A stretch of DNA of 64,000 nt. Source: Avena insularis. Lineage: Eukaryota; Streptophyta; Magnoliopsida; Poales; Poaceae. A program made the position numbers and the translations under genes. The notes under the pieces are model-generated. The model was not told the DNA's origin, did not search any database, and was given only the letters and a program-made list of their open reading frames with translations. Of this stretch, positions 35,950 through 46,568 are shown in pieces. Where the stretch lies: assembly GCA_023614405.1 (NCBI GenBank), contig CM042686.1:466954740-467018739 (forward strand), given 5' to 3'. The stretch's first letter is position 1; each line of letters starts with the position of its first letter.

Positions 35950-36339
35950 GACCCACATCATGGAATTGTGGACAGGAAAGTACGCCCAGTTGTGCAACCA
36001 GGAGTTGGTCTCTCATGGATAAAGCAACGCACCTCTGCAGAGTGTAAGAATTGTGACATGTTACTCCTTGTTCCGGGAAGGATCTACGAACGCGGCAGGA
36101 AAGGAACTCCATGAAGTTCGGGTTAACCTATGAAGGCTGATGGGCATAGTTTTTGATAATAAAATCAATCTTTGAAGAAATGTTTACAAAAATGCATAGT
36201 ACCAAGGATGTATTGTCCGAGGTGGTAGATAGAGAATCAAACTTCCCACATTGCATATAATGAACTTGCTGGGTAACGCTGTTACTCACTCTTTCCTTTG
36301 AACCCCTGCTTAGACTCTGAGAATCCAGAAGACACTTCG

Positions 36340-36456
36340 ATGTACGTAGATGATGGACAAGAGGACGTCTGCTACGAAGAACCCGACCTGTCCAGAGGAG
36401 TTGAAGGGTTGGACTACGAGATACGCTATGGAGTGGAGGGCAACGAGTCCGAGTAG
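36340..36456 (+). other. Short acidic ORF near the end of the Tekay 3' LTR
   Basis: A 38-codon frame (MYVDDGQEDVCYEEPDLSRG and following) ends TAG at 36454, about 320 nt before the LTR end. It is acidic like the 163-residue ORF at 25095. I cannot tell whether it is coding. Confidence 0.2.
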
Positions 36457-36774
36457 TTGCTTTAGTTATTAGTAAACCAATTGAGCCGAGCAGAAGGAAC
36501 TATATAAAATAAGTTGTTGAGCTCAATTCGAAGTACGAGTTTAGTTTTTATTATCTTCCGTTGAAACTACTTAAGTTTGGTTTGTACTTTCATAATATTT
36601 GAAGTGTGAGAACTCTCGGTTTGTAATAATAAAGTGTGTATGTTTGTAATATGGACCCGCAATGTTTCTATTGTACCACTCTGAGGGGTGTGATATTTAT
36701 GGAATGGTGTTCTGTGAGTGTCATATCAACGACTATAGTGTACTACACATGCAGTGGTATGCTGGGTCACCGCA

Positions 36775-36779
36775 AAGTG
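36775..36779. repeat. Tekay target-site duplication, right copy
   Basis: AAGTG immediately follows the LTR end CCGCA and equals the left copy at 20225-20229. Confidence 0.95.
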
Positions 36780-37250
36780 TGTAAATCCACAGGGTGCTGT
36801 CTGCAAAGGTCCCACCATGTCTAGCCCCCAGACTGCAAACGGCCAAGTTATTGGTATTGTTCGCAGTTCTTCAGCTGGAACACTTGGTTGTCTCGCATAG
36901 AACTGACACCCAAGGCATGTTTGTACCAATTTGTCGGCGTCTGCCTTGGAAGTTAGCCAGTAGAATCCTTGTAGGAAGGCCTTAGCCACCAATGATCGGG
37001 GAGCGGCGTGATACCCGCAATCTCTGAGATGTATCTCTCTAAGGATTTCAATACCTTGCTGCTAGGAGACGCATCGAAGGAAAACTCCTGTGGTACTTCT
37101 TTTGTATAGCTGGCCATCAATGATGATGTAGCCTTTTACTCTGCATACTATTTGCCGGCTTTTGACTTCGTCGGTGGGCAAAGTTCCGTCTTGTAGATAG
37201 TCCATGAATGGTTTCGTCCAAGCCGAAGAGGTGACTATTACTGTGTTAAC
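36780..37250 (-). pseudogene. Element C integrase, N-terminal part (left of the split)
   Basis: The minus strand carries the linker GYIIIDGQLYKRS, a TAG near 37062, the zinc site (HLRDCGYH and CLGC) and the start of the catalytic core with the first Asp (GLDMVGP). It stops at the Tekay insertion in the codons for GFTH. The rest of the domain is at 20229-19384. Before the insertion this was one integrase with D, D and a stop in place of E. Confidence 0.88.
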
Positions 37251-37793
37251 AAACGAGTCTACTCTATCCTGGTTGTCGGGGTCGGCTCCCTTCACGGATG
37301 GGGTCCGTAAATGTTCCAGGAAAATGCCTGGCGGAATTGGTCGACGAGCTGATCCAAGCTTTGGCAGTAGATCTGCCGCCTCATTTTCCTCCCTTTTGAC
37401 GTACTTGACTTTGTAGCCGTCGAAGCACTTGGCTATTTCGTCTACTTCATCTTGATATGCCGCCATCATAGGGTTCCACATGTTCCAGGTGCTAGCCACT
37501 TGCTGGGCAACCAAGTTGGAATCTCCACAACAAACTATGCGCTTGATGCCAATATCCTTGGCCACACGAAGTCTGTGAATGAGGGCCTCATACTCCGCCA
37601 TGTTGTTGGTAGCGTTGAAGTGGATATGCATGACGTATTACAACTTCTCCCCTCTTGGTGATTGCAGTAATACACCATCCCCTGAGCCATTGAGTAGCTT
37701 TGATCCGTCAAAGTGCATGACCCAATACTTCGGCTCTAGCACAGGAGTGTCTTCTTGCAGTTCTGTCCAATCTACAATGAAATCCTCCAATGC
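37251..37793 (-). pseudogene. Element C second RNase H domain
   Basis: The domain reads FIVDWTELQ, MHFDGSK, MAEYEALIHRLRVAK, CCGDSNLV and EENEAADLL, giving the D, E, D, D set of the Tat-specific extra RNase H. A TAA interrupts it near 37640 where an intact copy has Gln or a similar codon. It is followed by the linker LEHLRTPSV shared with elements A and D. Confidence 0.85.
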
Positions 37794-39098
37794 TTATGAT
37801 TTGATAGCGTCACGCCTCTTGTAGGTGATTTCAAAGGCGGCAAGTTCAATGCCCCACTTTGCCACTCTCCCTGTAGCGCCGCTATTGTTAATGATGTCGG
37901 ACAGTGGAGCCTTGCTCACCACTATAATAGGGTGCTCTTGGAAGTAATGGCTTAGCTTCCGTGAAGCAAGGAAAACTTCATAAGCTATCTTTTGGTAGTT
38001 TGGGTAACGCTGTTTGGATTCCGTCAAGACCGCTCTTATGTAGTAAACTAGTCGATGAACTCCGTATTCATGCATTGGCTCCTTGCGCTCCTCCGTGATG
38101 ACGATGTTTATTACTCGGTTGGTTGCCGCCATGTAAACTAGCATAGGCTCTCTTGACACCGGTGCTACAAGTATTGGTGGGGAGGAGAGTATTCTCTTCA
38201 ACTCCTGAAGTGCTGCATCAGCCTCGTCTATCCATATGAATTTGTCTACCTTCTTGAGCAACTTGTAGAACGGCATAGCCTTCTCCCCAAGTCGGCTGAT
38301 GAATCGGCTTACTGCTGCTACGCAGCCTATGAGCCTTTGTATGTCCTTCAAGCATGTCGGATGCTTGATGTCAAGGATGGCCTTGATCTTCTCTGGGTTG
38401 ACTTCAATTCCACGATGCGAAACAATGAAGCCCAACAATTTGCCAGATGGTACCCCGAAGACGCACTTCTTTGGGTTAAGCATCATGTTGTACTTTCGAA
38501 GGTTATCGAAGGTTTCATGCAAGTTGGTGATTAGGTCGTTTGATTTTTTGGACATCACTGTGATATCGTCCACGTAAGCATGTATGTTTCAACCTATTTG
38601 GTTGTGTAGGCAATGCTGCATCGTCCGTTGGTAGGTAGCACCAGCGTCTTTCAGCCCGAAGGGCATCGTGACATAGCAGTATGTGTTGTAGGGTGTGGTG
38701 AACGAAGTGGCCAGTTGGTCTGACTTCCGCATCCGGATCTGGTGGTATCCTGAGTAAGCATCGAGAAAACACAGAAGTTCCGAGCCAGCCGTCAAGTCAA
38801 TGACTTGGTCAATGCGAGGCAAAGCAAACGAATCCTTCGGACACGCTTTGTTCAAGCCGGTGTAATCACCGCACATTCTTAATTCTTTTGTTCCCTTTTT
38901 GGGGACAAGTACAGGATTTGCCACCCATCGGGTGTGAATAATTTCTCGGATAAAGGCAGTCTTAAGTAACCTAGCTATCTCTTTGCCTATAGCCCTTCGT
39001 CTTTCATCACCAAAGTGTCGTAGAGGTTGCTTCAACGGTTTGGTGGTAGGATCAATATTCAAGCTGTGCTTGGCAAGTTCCCTAGGTACACCTTTCAT
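37794..39098 (-). pseudogene. Element C reverse transcriptase and first RNase H
   Basis: RT motifs follow in order: RWVANPVLVPKKGTK, MCGDYTGLNKACPKD, FLDAYSGYHQI, MPFGLKDAGATY and YVDD at 38576-38565. A TGA near 38588 splits the frame between the palm motifs, consistent with a CGA-to-TGA change. The RNase H part includes YYIRAVLTESKQRYPNYQK and YFQEHPIIVV. A TAA at 37794 separates it from the second RNase H. The family is Tat, shown by the two RNase H domains and the aORF. Confidence 0.9.
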
Positions 39099-39161
39099 GT
39101 CGGCAGGTTGCTAGGCAAAGATGTCCATATTCTCACAGAGGAACTCAACAAGCGCGCTTTC

Positions 39162-39893
39162 CTATTTGGGATCCAGGTCCATGCTAATGGCGGTGGTCTT
39201 GGAGGAATCTCCTTCCACAAGTTCGACCTTCTTGGTCTTAATGGCGACCTTGCATGCGGGTTCGGAAGCAGTGATCTGCTTCTTCGAAGCCGGCATCTTT
39301 GAGGCATTGACCTGGTTCTGGGTCTCCTTGAACTCCTCACCAAAGAGGACTACTTCGGCGAAGGCGGCCTCACTGAGCTTGCACTCCCTTGCCTTGGTGA
39401 AGCTTCCGTCAACGGTGATGATGCCGTTTGGTACGGGTATCTTGAGCTTGTTGTAAACAAAGCATGGCCTTGCAAGGAAGGAGTGGAAAATGTCGCGGCC
39501 AAAGATGACGTGGTACACGCTCTTGAAGGGCACAACTTCGAAGGTCATGCATTATTGGTGGTAATTGTTGACATCACAAAAAGCGACCGGAAGGGTGATG
39601 CAGCCTAGGGAATTTGCTTGTCGACCAGGGACAACGCCATGGAACACAGTGTTGCTCTTCCTCAGCTGGGTCTCTATCAAGTTCATCTTGTGAAGTGTAT
39701 CCAAATACATGATGTTGATGCTGCTTCCACTGTCCACGAGGCACTTGGTGAACTCTGTGTCGTCAATCAAAGGGTTGATGACCATGGCATACTGGTTCTC
39801 TGTTGGGATAATGTTAGAATGATCTTTCATATCCCAAGTGATTGGAACTTCCGACCATCTGACATATTGGGGCACTAGAGGAAGGGTAGCCAT
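39162..39893 (-). pseudogene. Element C aspartic protease
   Basis: The active site is CLVDSGSSINIMYLDTL, and the following region has SLGCITLPVAF and the later FGRDIFHSFLARPCF. A TAA near 39549 breaks the domain in the middle. The protease would cut the Gag-Pol polyprotein. Confidence 0.82.
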
Positions 39894-39901
39894 CAGTATC
39901 C

Positions 39902-41378
39902 TCAGCGAGGTTTTCTAGGCCCAGACGGTGGGAGTACCAAGGAAAGTGTGGTAGACTGGGGCCTTCTTTTCGAAGGGGTTCTTGCCCTTGCCATCACCCT
40001 TGTCGGCAGACTTGGGTTCCACGTATTCATCCATATCACTTGAATCCTTGGATTCCTCTTCCGCCTTCTTCTTCCCTTTGCCCTTTCCTCGAGGTCTGTT
40101 CTTCTGACTTCGCTTGTAGCCGGACTTAGGGTCTTCCTTGAGGTTGTTGAAAAACTTGCATTGGTGTTTGGTGTGGGTGGCTTTGTTGTTCGTGTCAAGA
40201 TGGACAAAACAGGGCATATCCCGATATTCCTCATATGTCTGGGGAATGCGGGGTGCTGAAGGTGTAGCATCACTCTTCTGCTAGCCCTAGCTAGTTCCTC
40301 GGCCACGACAACGTTGTCCGCCTCCTCCGTTGCCAGCAAACATTGTGGCCACCATGTCGGCTATCTACTTTTCTTCAGGCGGGGATTTCCGCTTGTAGTT
40401 ATTGTTTCTTTTGGCCTAGGTAGGGATTGCTATTACCGGCAACGATCTGCGTGCGTCGTCGCCAGCGGCGGTGAACTCTCTAGCCATGTTGATCATTGCG
40501 TTGAGGTTGAGCTCATTGTTATCTTTCTTGCGCTTCAACGTATGCCGGAGCAAAGTCCCCTTTTCCAGACCGTTGATGAAGGCGGCCATAGCGGTTTGTT
40601 CGTGCACCCCTGCACAAGAATTTTTCATATCCAACCAACGAGAGAGGTAAGCACGCGAGGTCTCATCCTTTTCTTGTATGCACTGCTATAGGTCTCCGAC
40701 AGTGCAGGGACGTTTGTACATGCCCTCGAAGTTCTTGGTGAGCGCTTCATGCATGTCCACACAATTGCATATTGATTTCTCTGGCAAATCATTAATCCAT
40801 TGCTGGGCGGTGCCGGTGAGCATTAGTGGGAGGTATTTGACAGCGATGTTGGGGTTTCCCCCCATGATGTGAATCGCTTTGTTGTAGTCCTACAACCATG
40901 TAGCTGGCCTAGCAGTGCCGTCATAAGGCTTGATGGTCTTGTCAATCTGGAGACCCTTGGGGTAAGTTGTGGCCCTTATTACAGGTCCAAAACAACGTAG
41001 ACCAAGGTATGGGAGCTCCCGAGCTTCTTGGATGTTGTCTAGCCGTGAGCGCACGTCATACAGCTCTGGTTGCTTTCCTTTCCCTCCATGCGGAGGGGAA
41101 TTATGGTGCGATCCATGGGATCCGCCGTGCCCTCCGCCATGGTGGTTACTTGGTGGTGAAGGTGGTGGTGGCGGTGGCTTAGCTTTTTTGCTATTCCCTC
41201 CATGCGATTCCTCACGCCTATCGTGATTGCTTGCTGGACATGGCGCTTCCTTGTGGGATTTGCTCTTGTATTCGTTATTGCCACTGTGCTCTCCGGCATG
41301 TCGGGGTTGCTCACCCTGGTCGCGTATAACAATACCGACCTGGGGACGCCTAGGGGGTGGCATCTTGTGTGGTGGCAC
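39902..41378 (-). pseudogene. Element C Gag, second capsid domain and zinc-binding tail
   Basis: From right to left this holds a Pro/His/Gly-rich segment (40990-41378), a capsid-type Gag domain (KYLPLMLTGTAQQWINDLP, RAYLSRWLDMKNSCAGVHE, FINGLEKGTLLRHTLKRKK), a C-X2-H-X8-H-X4-C motif at 40211-40158 and a Lys-rich tail (RGKGKGKKKAEEE). Several stops interrupt it, near 40890, 40684, 40416 and 40265. The zinc-type motif has exactly the same spacing in element D. It follows a first, separate capsid-like domain encoded upstream. Confidence 0.75.
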
Positions 41379-41620
41379 GACTATGGTTCCTCGTGACGCC
41401 GGGAAGGAGGAGGAGGCGGCGATTGACGAGGGTAAGCCTTGTCTCCCTTGTCAGAAGAGATGGGTATGGCGTCAGCCCTGTCGTGTGCATCTCTCCGTCT
41501 TCGCTCTGTGGAGCTTGTGTGGGATCCTTCGTCATGGGGAGATCTTGGCCTTCTGCGGCTGTTCAGGGTCGACTGGCAAAGCTCTGGGTTGGACTCAAGC
41601 CTCTGTAAGGTAGCCTTTTC

Positions 41621-43255
41621 CTATTGCTTGCATGCTTTGGCGACGAGGTCTACCTGAGCAACTGCCTCTAGCGACCTATCCTTCTCTAGGAGGGTCTTGG
41701 CGATGGCAATGTTGAGGGCGGGAGTTGGCATTACTTTCCTCCCCTTTGAATCGATGTACGAGGTGGCCTTTGTCAGCTTGGATCCACCATAACCCAACTT
41801 GTGCCGGACGCCAGGGTCTTCGATGATGTGAGCTGGTGCTTTCTTTGCCTCGTGCTTCAATAGCAGCTGCCTGTACTCAACTTCCATAGCTTTTGCCGCC
41901 TTGATAGATTGTTGCGCCCTGGACATATCTTCATCTAGCTTAGAGCCTTGCTCTATAATACACTTGGCTTCCGTGAGGATTTTTGCACGCTTCTCATCTA
42001 GCTTCGTAATGTTCCGGATATGGGTGACGGTGATAGGTTCGATAAGGAGCCAATGAGTTACCGGCTATGGACGTTGACAGTGGCGGTGGCGGCTGGTTAG
42101 ATTGCTTGGCAGTACTGGGGGTTGTGGTGAGTTCCTACGCTGGTTGCGGGCGGATAACCGGAGGGGGCATGGCCTTGGCTAGAGACAGAGGCTCGGTGGC
42201 TTTCTTGGCTGCTGCCGCTCTGGTAACCGCTGGCGGAGGCGGAGCTCTCTCACGCTCCGGTTCCTGCCCGTCTTCTTCTATTACGCTCCTGATGGCGCTA
42301 GCACCTAATGGGAATCGTTGGTCTTCTCGGCGTGCACCTCCTTCTCGATCTCCTGCTCGATCTCCCTCATAACAATGTCGTATTCCTCCAAGTTATCGTT
42401 TGATCCACCGCCATCCATATTGATGTCGGTGTATAAGGCATCAAGGACGGAGTCGGAATTGGCTTTGTTGTTGTTGATGGTGGAGGTTGAGGGTGATGGA
42501 GGCAGGCTGTTGTTGTTGTCTCCTCCGGCTGCAATGGCGATGTCGGCCTCAGCATCCTCATTGGCGTCTGCATATTCGTTGACGATGGAGACCATCTCGC
42601 CGAGGGTGAGTAATCCGGAGGCTTGCCGCCTTCTGAGCATATGCCGGAGGAGTGTCCCTCGTGTGAGGACTTCCACGAAGTGGTACACGAGTTCATCGGT
42701 GCGGTCCCCCTCTAGGGTTTCCCTCACTCTCATCCACGTGGCGAGGTATTCGCGGGGAGGTTCTCCGTCCCTTTGAAAGCATCGAGCCAGATCGAAGATG
42801 GTGATGACACCGACAAAGTGTGACCTCCGTGTTTCAAATGCTCGGGGAATCCGGGCGGATTCACGGGGTCCTTCCACCATTATTTCCTGCACATGGGCGG
42901 TTTGGGTGGGCCTTGAATTTTCCTGATATGAACCACCATGCTCCAAAGGGAGGTACGACCCAGATCCTTACGCGAACGTGTCCTGCCCATAGGCGGTCTA
43001 TGCAGGGCTTGACGATTTTTCGACTTCCTGGGGATTAGGACCCAAGTCAGTTTCATCGATGAAGATGTGGATGTCTCCGGAGGGGATAACGGAGCAGCAC
43101 GTGGGGTTCGTCTTTGCCGGCACCCAGAACTCATCTAGAGGGACGATCATGATATTTCTGGAGAAGAGAACTCGTCCAATGGCTACGGTGTTGCCGATTC
43201 CTACAAAGAGATTGGACCTCGCCTGGTGTAGAGCTCGAAGCGCCTCTTGCCCCAT
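41621..43255 (-). pseudogene. Element C Gag, N-terminal region and first capsid-like domain
   Basis: Gag begins at ATG 43255-43253 inside the primer-site region (MGQEALRALHQARSNLFVG) and ends its first block at a stop near 42998. Next, 42946-42305 holds a capsid-like segment (EPPREYLATWMRVRETLEGD, GTLLRHMLRRRQASGLLTL) with a Ser/Pro/Asn-rich tail. 41926-41621 is coiled (QQSIKAAKAMEVEYRQLLLK). The same arrangement, also broken, is seen in element E. Intact it would be an unusually long Gag with two capsid-like domains. Confidence 0.7.
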
Positions 43256-43267
43256 GGTGGGCGCCAA
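43250..43267 (-). other. Element C primer-binding site
   Basis: The minus strand reads TTGGCGCCCACCATGGGG directly after the LTR, the same site as in element D and, with changes, in E. The Gag ATG overlaps it. Confidence 0.85.
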
Positions 43268-43268
43268 C

Positions 43269-43810
43269 TCTCGTGGTATTGCCGACGAGTACGCCATGGA
43301 GGGGTCCTCACAGTGCATGTTTAGAGACGTAGGGTAAGGCGGATAGTTGGCGGGTATGAGGTAACACAACTTACCTAGGTTCAAGTCCCACAACGGTGGC
43401 GGAACTCTACTCCTGCTATAAATCACTATAGTGGCAATACATACACCGAGTTACAGAGATAGGTTCGTTGTGTGAGGTGTTTTACATTGTACGTTGAGTG
43501 CTGCCCTAAAGGCTCCCACAGGTCCAGTTTGTAAAGGCACCAGAACCTAGGGTTACAGGGAAAGGACCTTGCCGGACAAGGTAAAGGGTCCTACACTAAT
43601 ACGAACTAGTCTTTCGTGTCTTGCACTCCAAGGCTCTGAGTATGTTGGTGACTCTTGCGTAGCCTTCCTTCATCCGGCATGGCCCTCCCTCCTGGATTCG
43701 TCTAACTGGGCCGCCTAGCAGGCCATAGGCCTTGCTACCAACTATGGGCCACCTGGGTTAGCCGGAATAAGGACGTGCTATGGTGATACCCATTTAGCAT
43801 ATCCCCAACA
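43269..43810 (-). repeat. Element C 5' LTR
   Basis: This 542-bp LTR matches 14244-14780 over its length. On the plus strand it starts TCTCGTGG where the other copy has TGTCATGG, so the terminal dinucleotide has mutated, and it ends CCCCAACA. It would drive leftward transcription of element C. Confidence 0.93.
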
Positions 43811-43815
43811 GACGG
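43811..43815. repeat. Element C target-site duplication, right copy
   Basis: GACGG equals 14239-14243. Joining the flanks rebuilds a palindromic empty site. Confidence 0.95.
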
Positions 43816-45705
43816 TCCGTACGAGAAAGATTCACCCATACTAATGCTCGTTAATACTTCTGGATCCTCAAATCAAAAGGCCTTCAATAAGAGATTTGCT
43901 TGATTTGTTCCAATCTACTCATAAATGGCCTTGGATCCTTCCAAAAGTGTCTACAATATGACTCGCGATATTAGCATTAGTTGAAAGATGAAAACCAATG
44001 ACAACAAGTGAAAACCAATGGAAAAATACTCGGTAAAAAGTGTCATAATTTGGATCTATAAATATCGCCAAGCTTAGTTGTTACTCACCCTCAAGTGACA
44101 AACTGATAAAGAATTATATCAACAAATAAAACTTGGGTAGAAAACTCACAAGTCCGAGGTTACATCGTATTCCATTTTCACAAATCTTGCAACCTTAGAC
44201 ATGATCATAATATATTTGAATGGTTGCATCTAAGTTTGCTTCCTAACCACGTGTAATTTGCTAGAAAATAAGTCTTAGTCCCAAGAGCAAGTGTCAAAAG
44301 CTTAGTTAGGCTTGTGAATCAAATCTTTTAGTGCCTCTCTTTTAATGAGAGTGAAAACAAGTTTAGCACGGAATGATTTGTTAAATTAAGGGTGCTCAAG
44401 TAAAGTAAAAATAGATATAACATTAGAGTAATTCGTTAACATCCATTTCAAAAATAGTGACCCTCTACCACTCAATTGTTTTTGTTGCTTTTCCAGAACT
44501 TCAAACTTTGGTAGTGGGATGATGCTAAGACTTAGTTTAATTGAGACTGTGCAGACATTGTTCAATGGTTCATACTTTGTTTATAACACAGACCCATAAT
44601 ACCAAGACTTTTACCCATCATAGCATGACTTCTATAGATTTTAATCAACTCATAACCAAAATCTGAGATTGAACAATGGTAAATCGTTCGAAGGCTAGCG
44701 GAGTTGTTAGTCCCATGGGGTGTGATAGTGTTGTGAGACACTCGTAAAGCTATATCTTACTTTTAATCAAAGTTAAGTATTGGCATGCATCTCAACTACC
44801 ACTGGAAATTCATTCCATCAAACAATTCTTTCTCAGAAAGTGCATATCAAGTCAATCAAATTTAATTTTCATGGAGTTGAGCATTTCTAAGGTTAAATCG
44901 TTAAGACAAGTACAAGGCACCAAAATCATCTCATGGAAGCTTTCTCAAGTTATTAAAATTATTGGATTGAACTTCAACGGAGTTCTTTTCCAAACTAAAG
45001 AGCAATGTTCATAAGTCAAAACTAAAGTAGTGACACAAGCATGGGAATAAAATTGATAGGATAACAAGATAATTGAGGAGCGAGACTAGAGTGCAACCGA
45101 GCAAACAATAATATGATTAGGAATAAACTTAGAAGAGGAGTGAAGATAAGAATGGGATACCTCCTCTCACTTGTTTGGTCTTATAATCAAGTCGTCTCCA
45201 TTCTATACTTCCCATCACTATGTCACTTTAAGTGAATAACTTGTGAAAATCCAATAGAAAACCAACAGAATTTCACACGAAATAAAACAAAACACTACTC
45301 TATTTTTTGTGTTTTCCTTTTATTGATGCAAAACTAAAAGTAAACATGCAACTAATGAGATAAGAAAACAAATAAAAAAGAACAAAAATATGAATGCAAA
45401 GAGGGTGAAGGATTTTAACCTTCCCCAAGATTAGGCTTTTGGCCTAACTTGGTTTACTTATCATTGTTGTCATTCGGTAGTTGGTTCTGGTGCAGGTAGT
45501 AGTTGGGGAACTCACTCATGAAATGAAAGAACTTCTGATTCATGTTAATGCCATTATCATTCACATCATGCAACATGTTTTCGTGTCACCCACGCAAGTA
45601 ACCAATGTGTTGAACTGGTCGTAGGGGACATAGTTGTGTCCTGGTGGTGGAACTGGTGGCACATAAGGATATTGCTGTTGTAGGAACGACTACTAGTGAT
45701 GGTGG
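43816..45705. other. AT-rich spacer between elements C and E
   Basis: No gene or RNA is visible in 1.9 kb. Around 45410-45700 the minus strand resembles the C-terminal coding and 3' untranslated part of an old Ty3/gypsy element (a purine tract cttggggaaggtt and Gln/Pro-rich frame remnants), but I cannot name the family. Confidence 0.45.
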
Positions 45706-46555
45706 TGTTGGGGATATGTATAATGGGTATCACCATCATAGCTCTATTCCGGATATACCTGGGCATTTTCTGATCCGGGCGGGGCTCGGGTCGGGCCTAA
45801 CAAATCCCGCCCGTGCAAAACCCAGGCCCGAGCCCAGCCCGGCCCGGCTGTCGGGCCTGAATCTTGAGCCCGAGCCCGGCCCGCCATGCACATGATCCTC
45901 CGGGCCGTCGGGCCAGGCCTTTCCCTGTTTTGCCCATTCCTCTGGCCCGAGCCCGGCCCGTGAGGTTGTTGGGCCTCAATTCTGCAGCCCAGGCCCGACC
46001 CACGGGCCTGAAAAGCATGTCCCATCGGGCTTTTTCCGGTCCGGGCCAGCTGGGCCGGGCTACCCATGCCCAGATTTGATTCCGGATAACCCGGGTGGCC
46101 CACAGTTGGTAGCAAGGCCTATGGCCTACTAGGTGGCCTAGTTAGAAGGATCCAGATGGGAGGCCCATGCCAGTATAGGGAGGCTATGGGACGACGTACA
46201 TGAATCCGGAGCCTTGGAGTACAAGACACGAAGACCAGATAGTGTTAATGTAGGACTCTGTAACCTATACAATATGAACTTTACCCTATAACCCTAGGAT
46301 CTGGCGCCTTTATAAGACGGACCTACCAGAGCCTTTAGGGAAGGCAACTCTCGCACAACGAACCCCAATATTTGTAACTCGGCATATTGCCATTATAGTG
46401 ATTTATAGTAGGAGTAGGATTTTGCCACTATTGTGGGATATGAATCTGGGTAAGCTGTGTAACCTCATACCCTCCAACTCGCCGCCTTACCCCACATCTC
46501 TAAACACGCTCTATGAGGAACCCTCCATGGCGTACTCATCGACAATACCATGATA
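45706..46555 (+). repeat. Element E 5' LTR, interrupted by a hAT-type MITE
   Basis: It begins TGTTGGGGATATG like the element C LTR and ends CATGATA before the primer site gttggtgcccaccgtggg. Without the ~325-bp insertion and its duplicated site the length is near that of the C LTRs. It holds a TATA-like tttataag near 46312. Confidence 0.88.
45756..46078. mobile_element. hAT-type MITE in the element E LTR
   Basis: The insert begins tacctgggcatttt and ends catgcccagatttg, giving imperfect inverted ends built on CTGGGCAT. The interior is full of GGGCC and GCCCG motifs, the style of small plant hAT elements. The LTR sequence attccggata is repeated at 45746-45755 and 46079-46088, which contains the 8-bp duplication expected for hAT. 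It encodes nothing. Confidence 0.78.
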
Positions 46556-46568
46556 GTTGGTGCCCACC

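Larger units (their letters stand above)
20230..36774 (+). mobile_element. Tekay/Del-type chromovirus (Ty3/gypsy), nested in element C
   Basis: The element starts TGTAACATCCCAGC, ends CCGCA, and is bounded by a perfect 5-bp duplication. Inside are gag with two zinc knuckles, protease, RT, RNase H, integrase and a chromodomain, the order of chromoviruses. The LTRs are very long (about 4.7 kb in the right copy after removing an inserted Athila LTR), as in the Tekay/Del clade. Two pieces of Athila-like DNA (22719-25054 and 34372-35949) lie inside it. All premature stops I could place in gag-pol are TAG. Confidence 0.92.
30486..36774 (+). repeat. Tekay 3' LTR (interrupted by an Athila-like LTR)
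   Basis: It starts TGTAACATCCCAGC like the left LTR and ends CA next to the duplicated AAGTG. Net length without the inserted Athila LTR is about 4.7 kb. Bases 30486-32930 match the 5' LTR; 32931-34371 and 35950-36774 have no counterpart in the left copy. The part 33150-33640 is very AT-rich and shows no gene. Confidence 0.9.
14244..43810 (-). mobile_element. Element C: Tat-lineage Ty3/gypsy retrotransposon split by a Tekay insertion
   Basis: Both LTRs (14244-14780 and 43269-43810) are present with a perfect 5-bp target duplication, so both ends of one insertion are in view. On the minus strand the order is 5' LTR, primer site, gag, protease, RT, RNase H, second RNase H, integrase, 3' region with the antisense gene on the plus strand, 3' LTR. 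Removing the 16.5-kb Tekay insertion leaves an element of about 13 kb. The LTRs belong to the same family as element E. Many stops and frameshifts mark it as old and non-autonomous. Confidence 0.95.

Noticed and set aside
34367..35954. CACCC/GACCC as a firm target-site duplication of the solo Athila LTR
   Set aside because: One mismatch, and seven extra leader bases remain between the left pentamer and the LTR, so I treat it only as a candidate.
45744..46115. 123-codon minus-strand ORF
   Set aside because: It is read through the repetitive GGGCC/GCCCG interior of the hAT MITE and has no protein-like composition.
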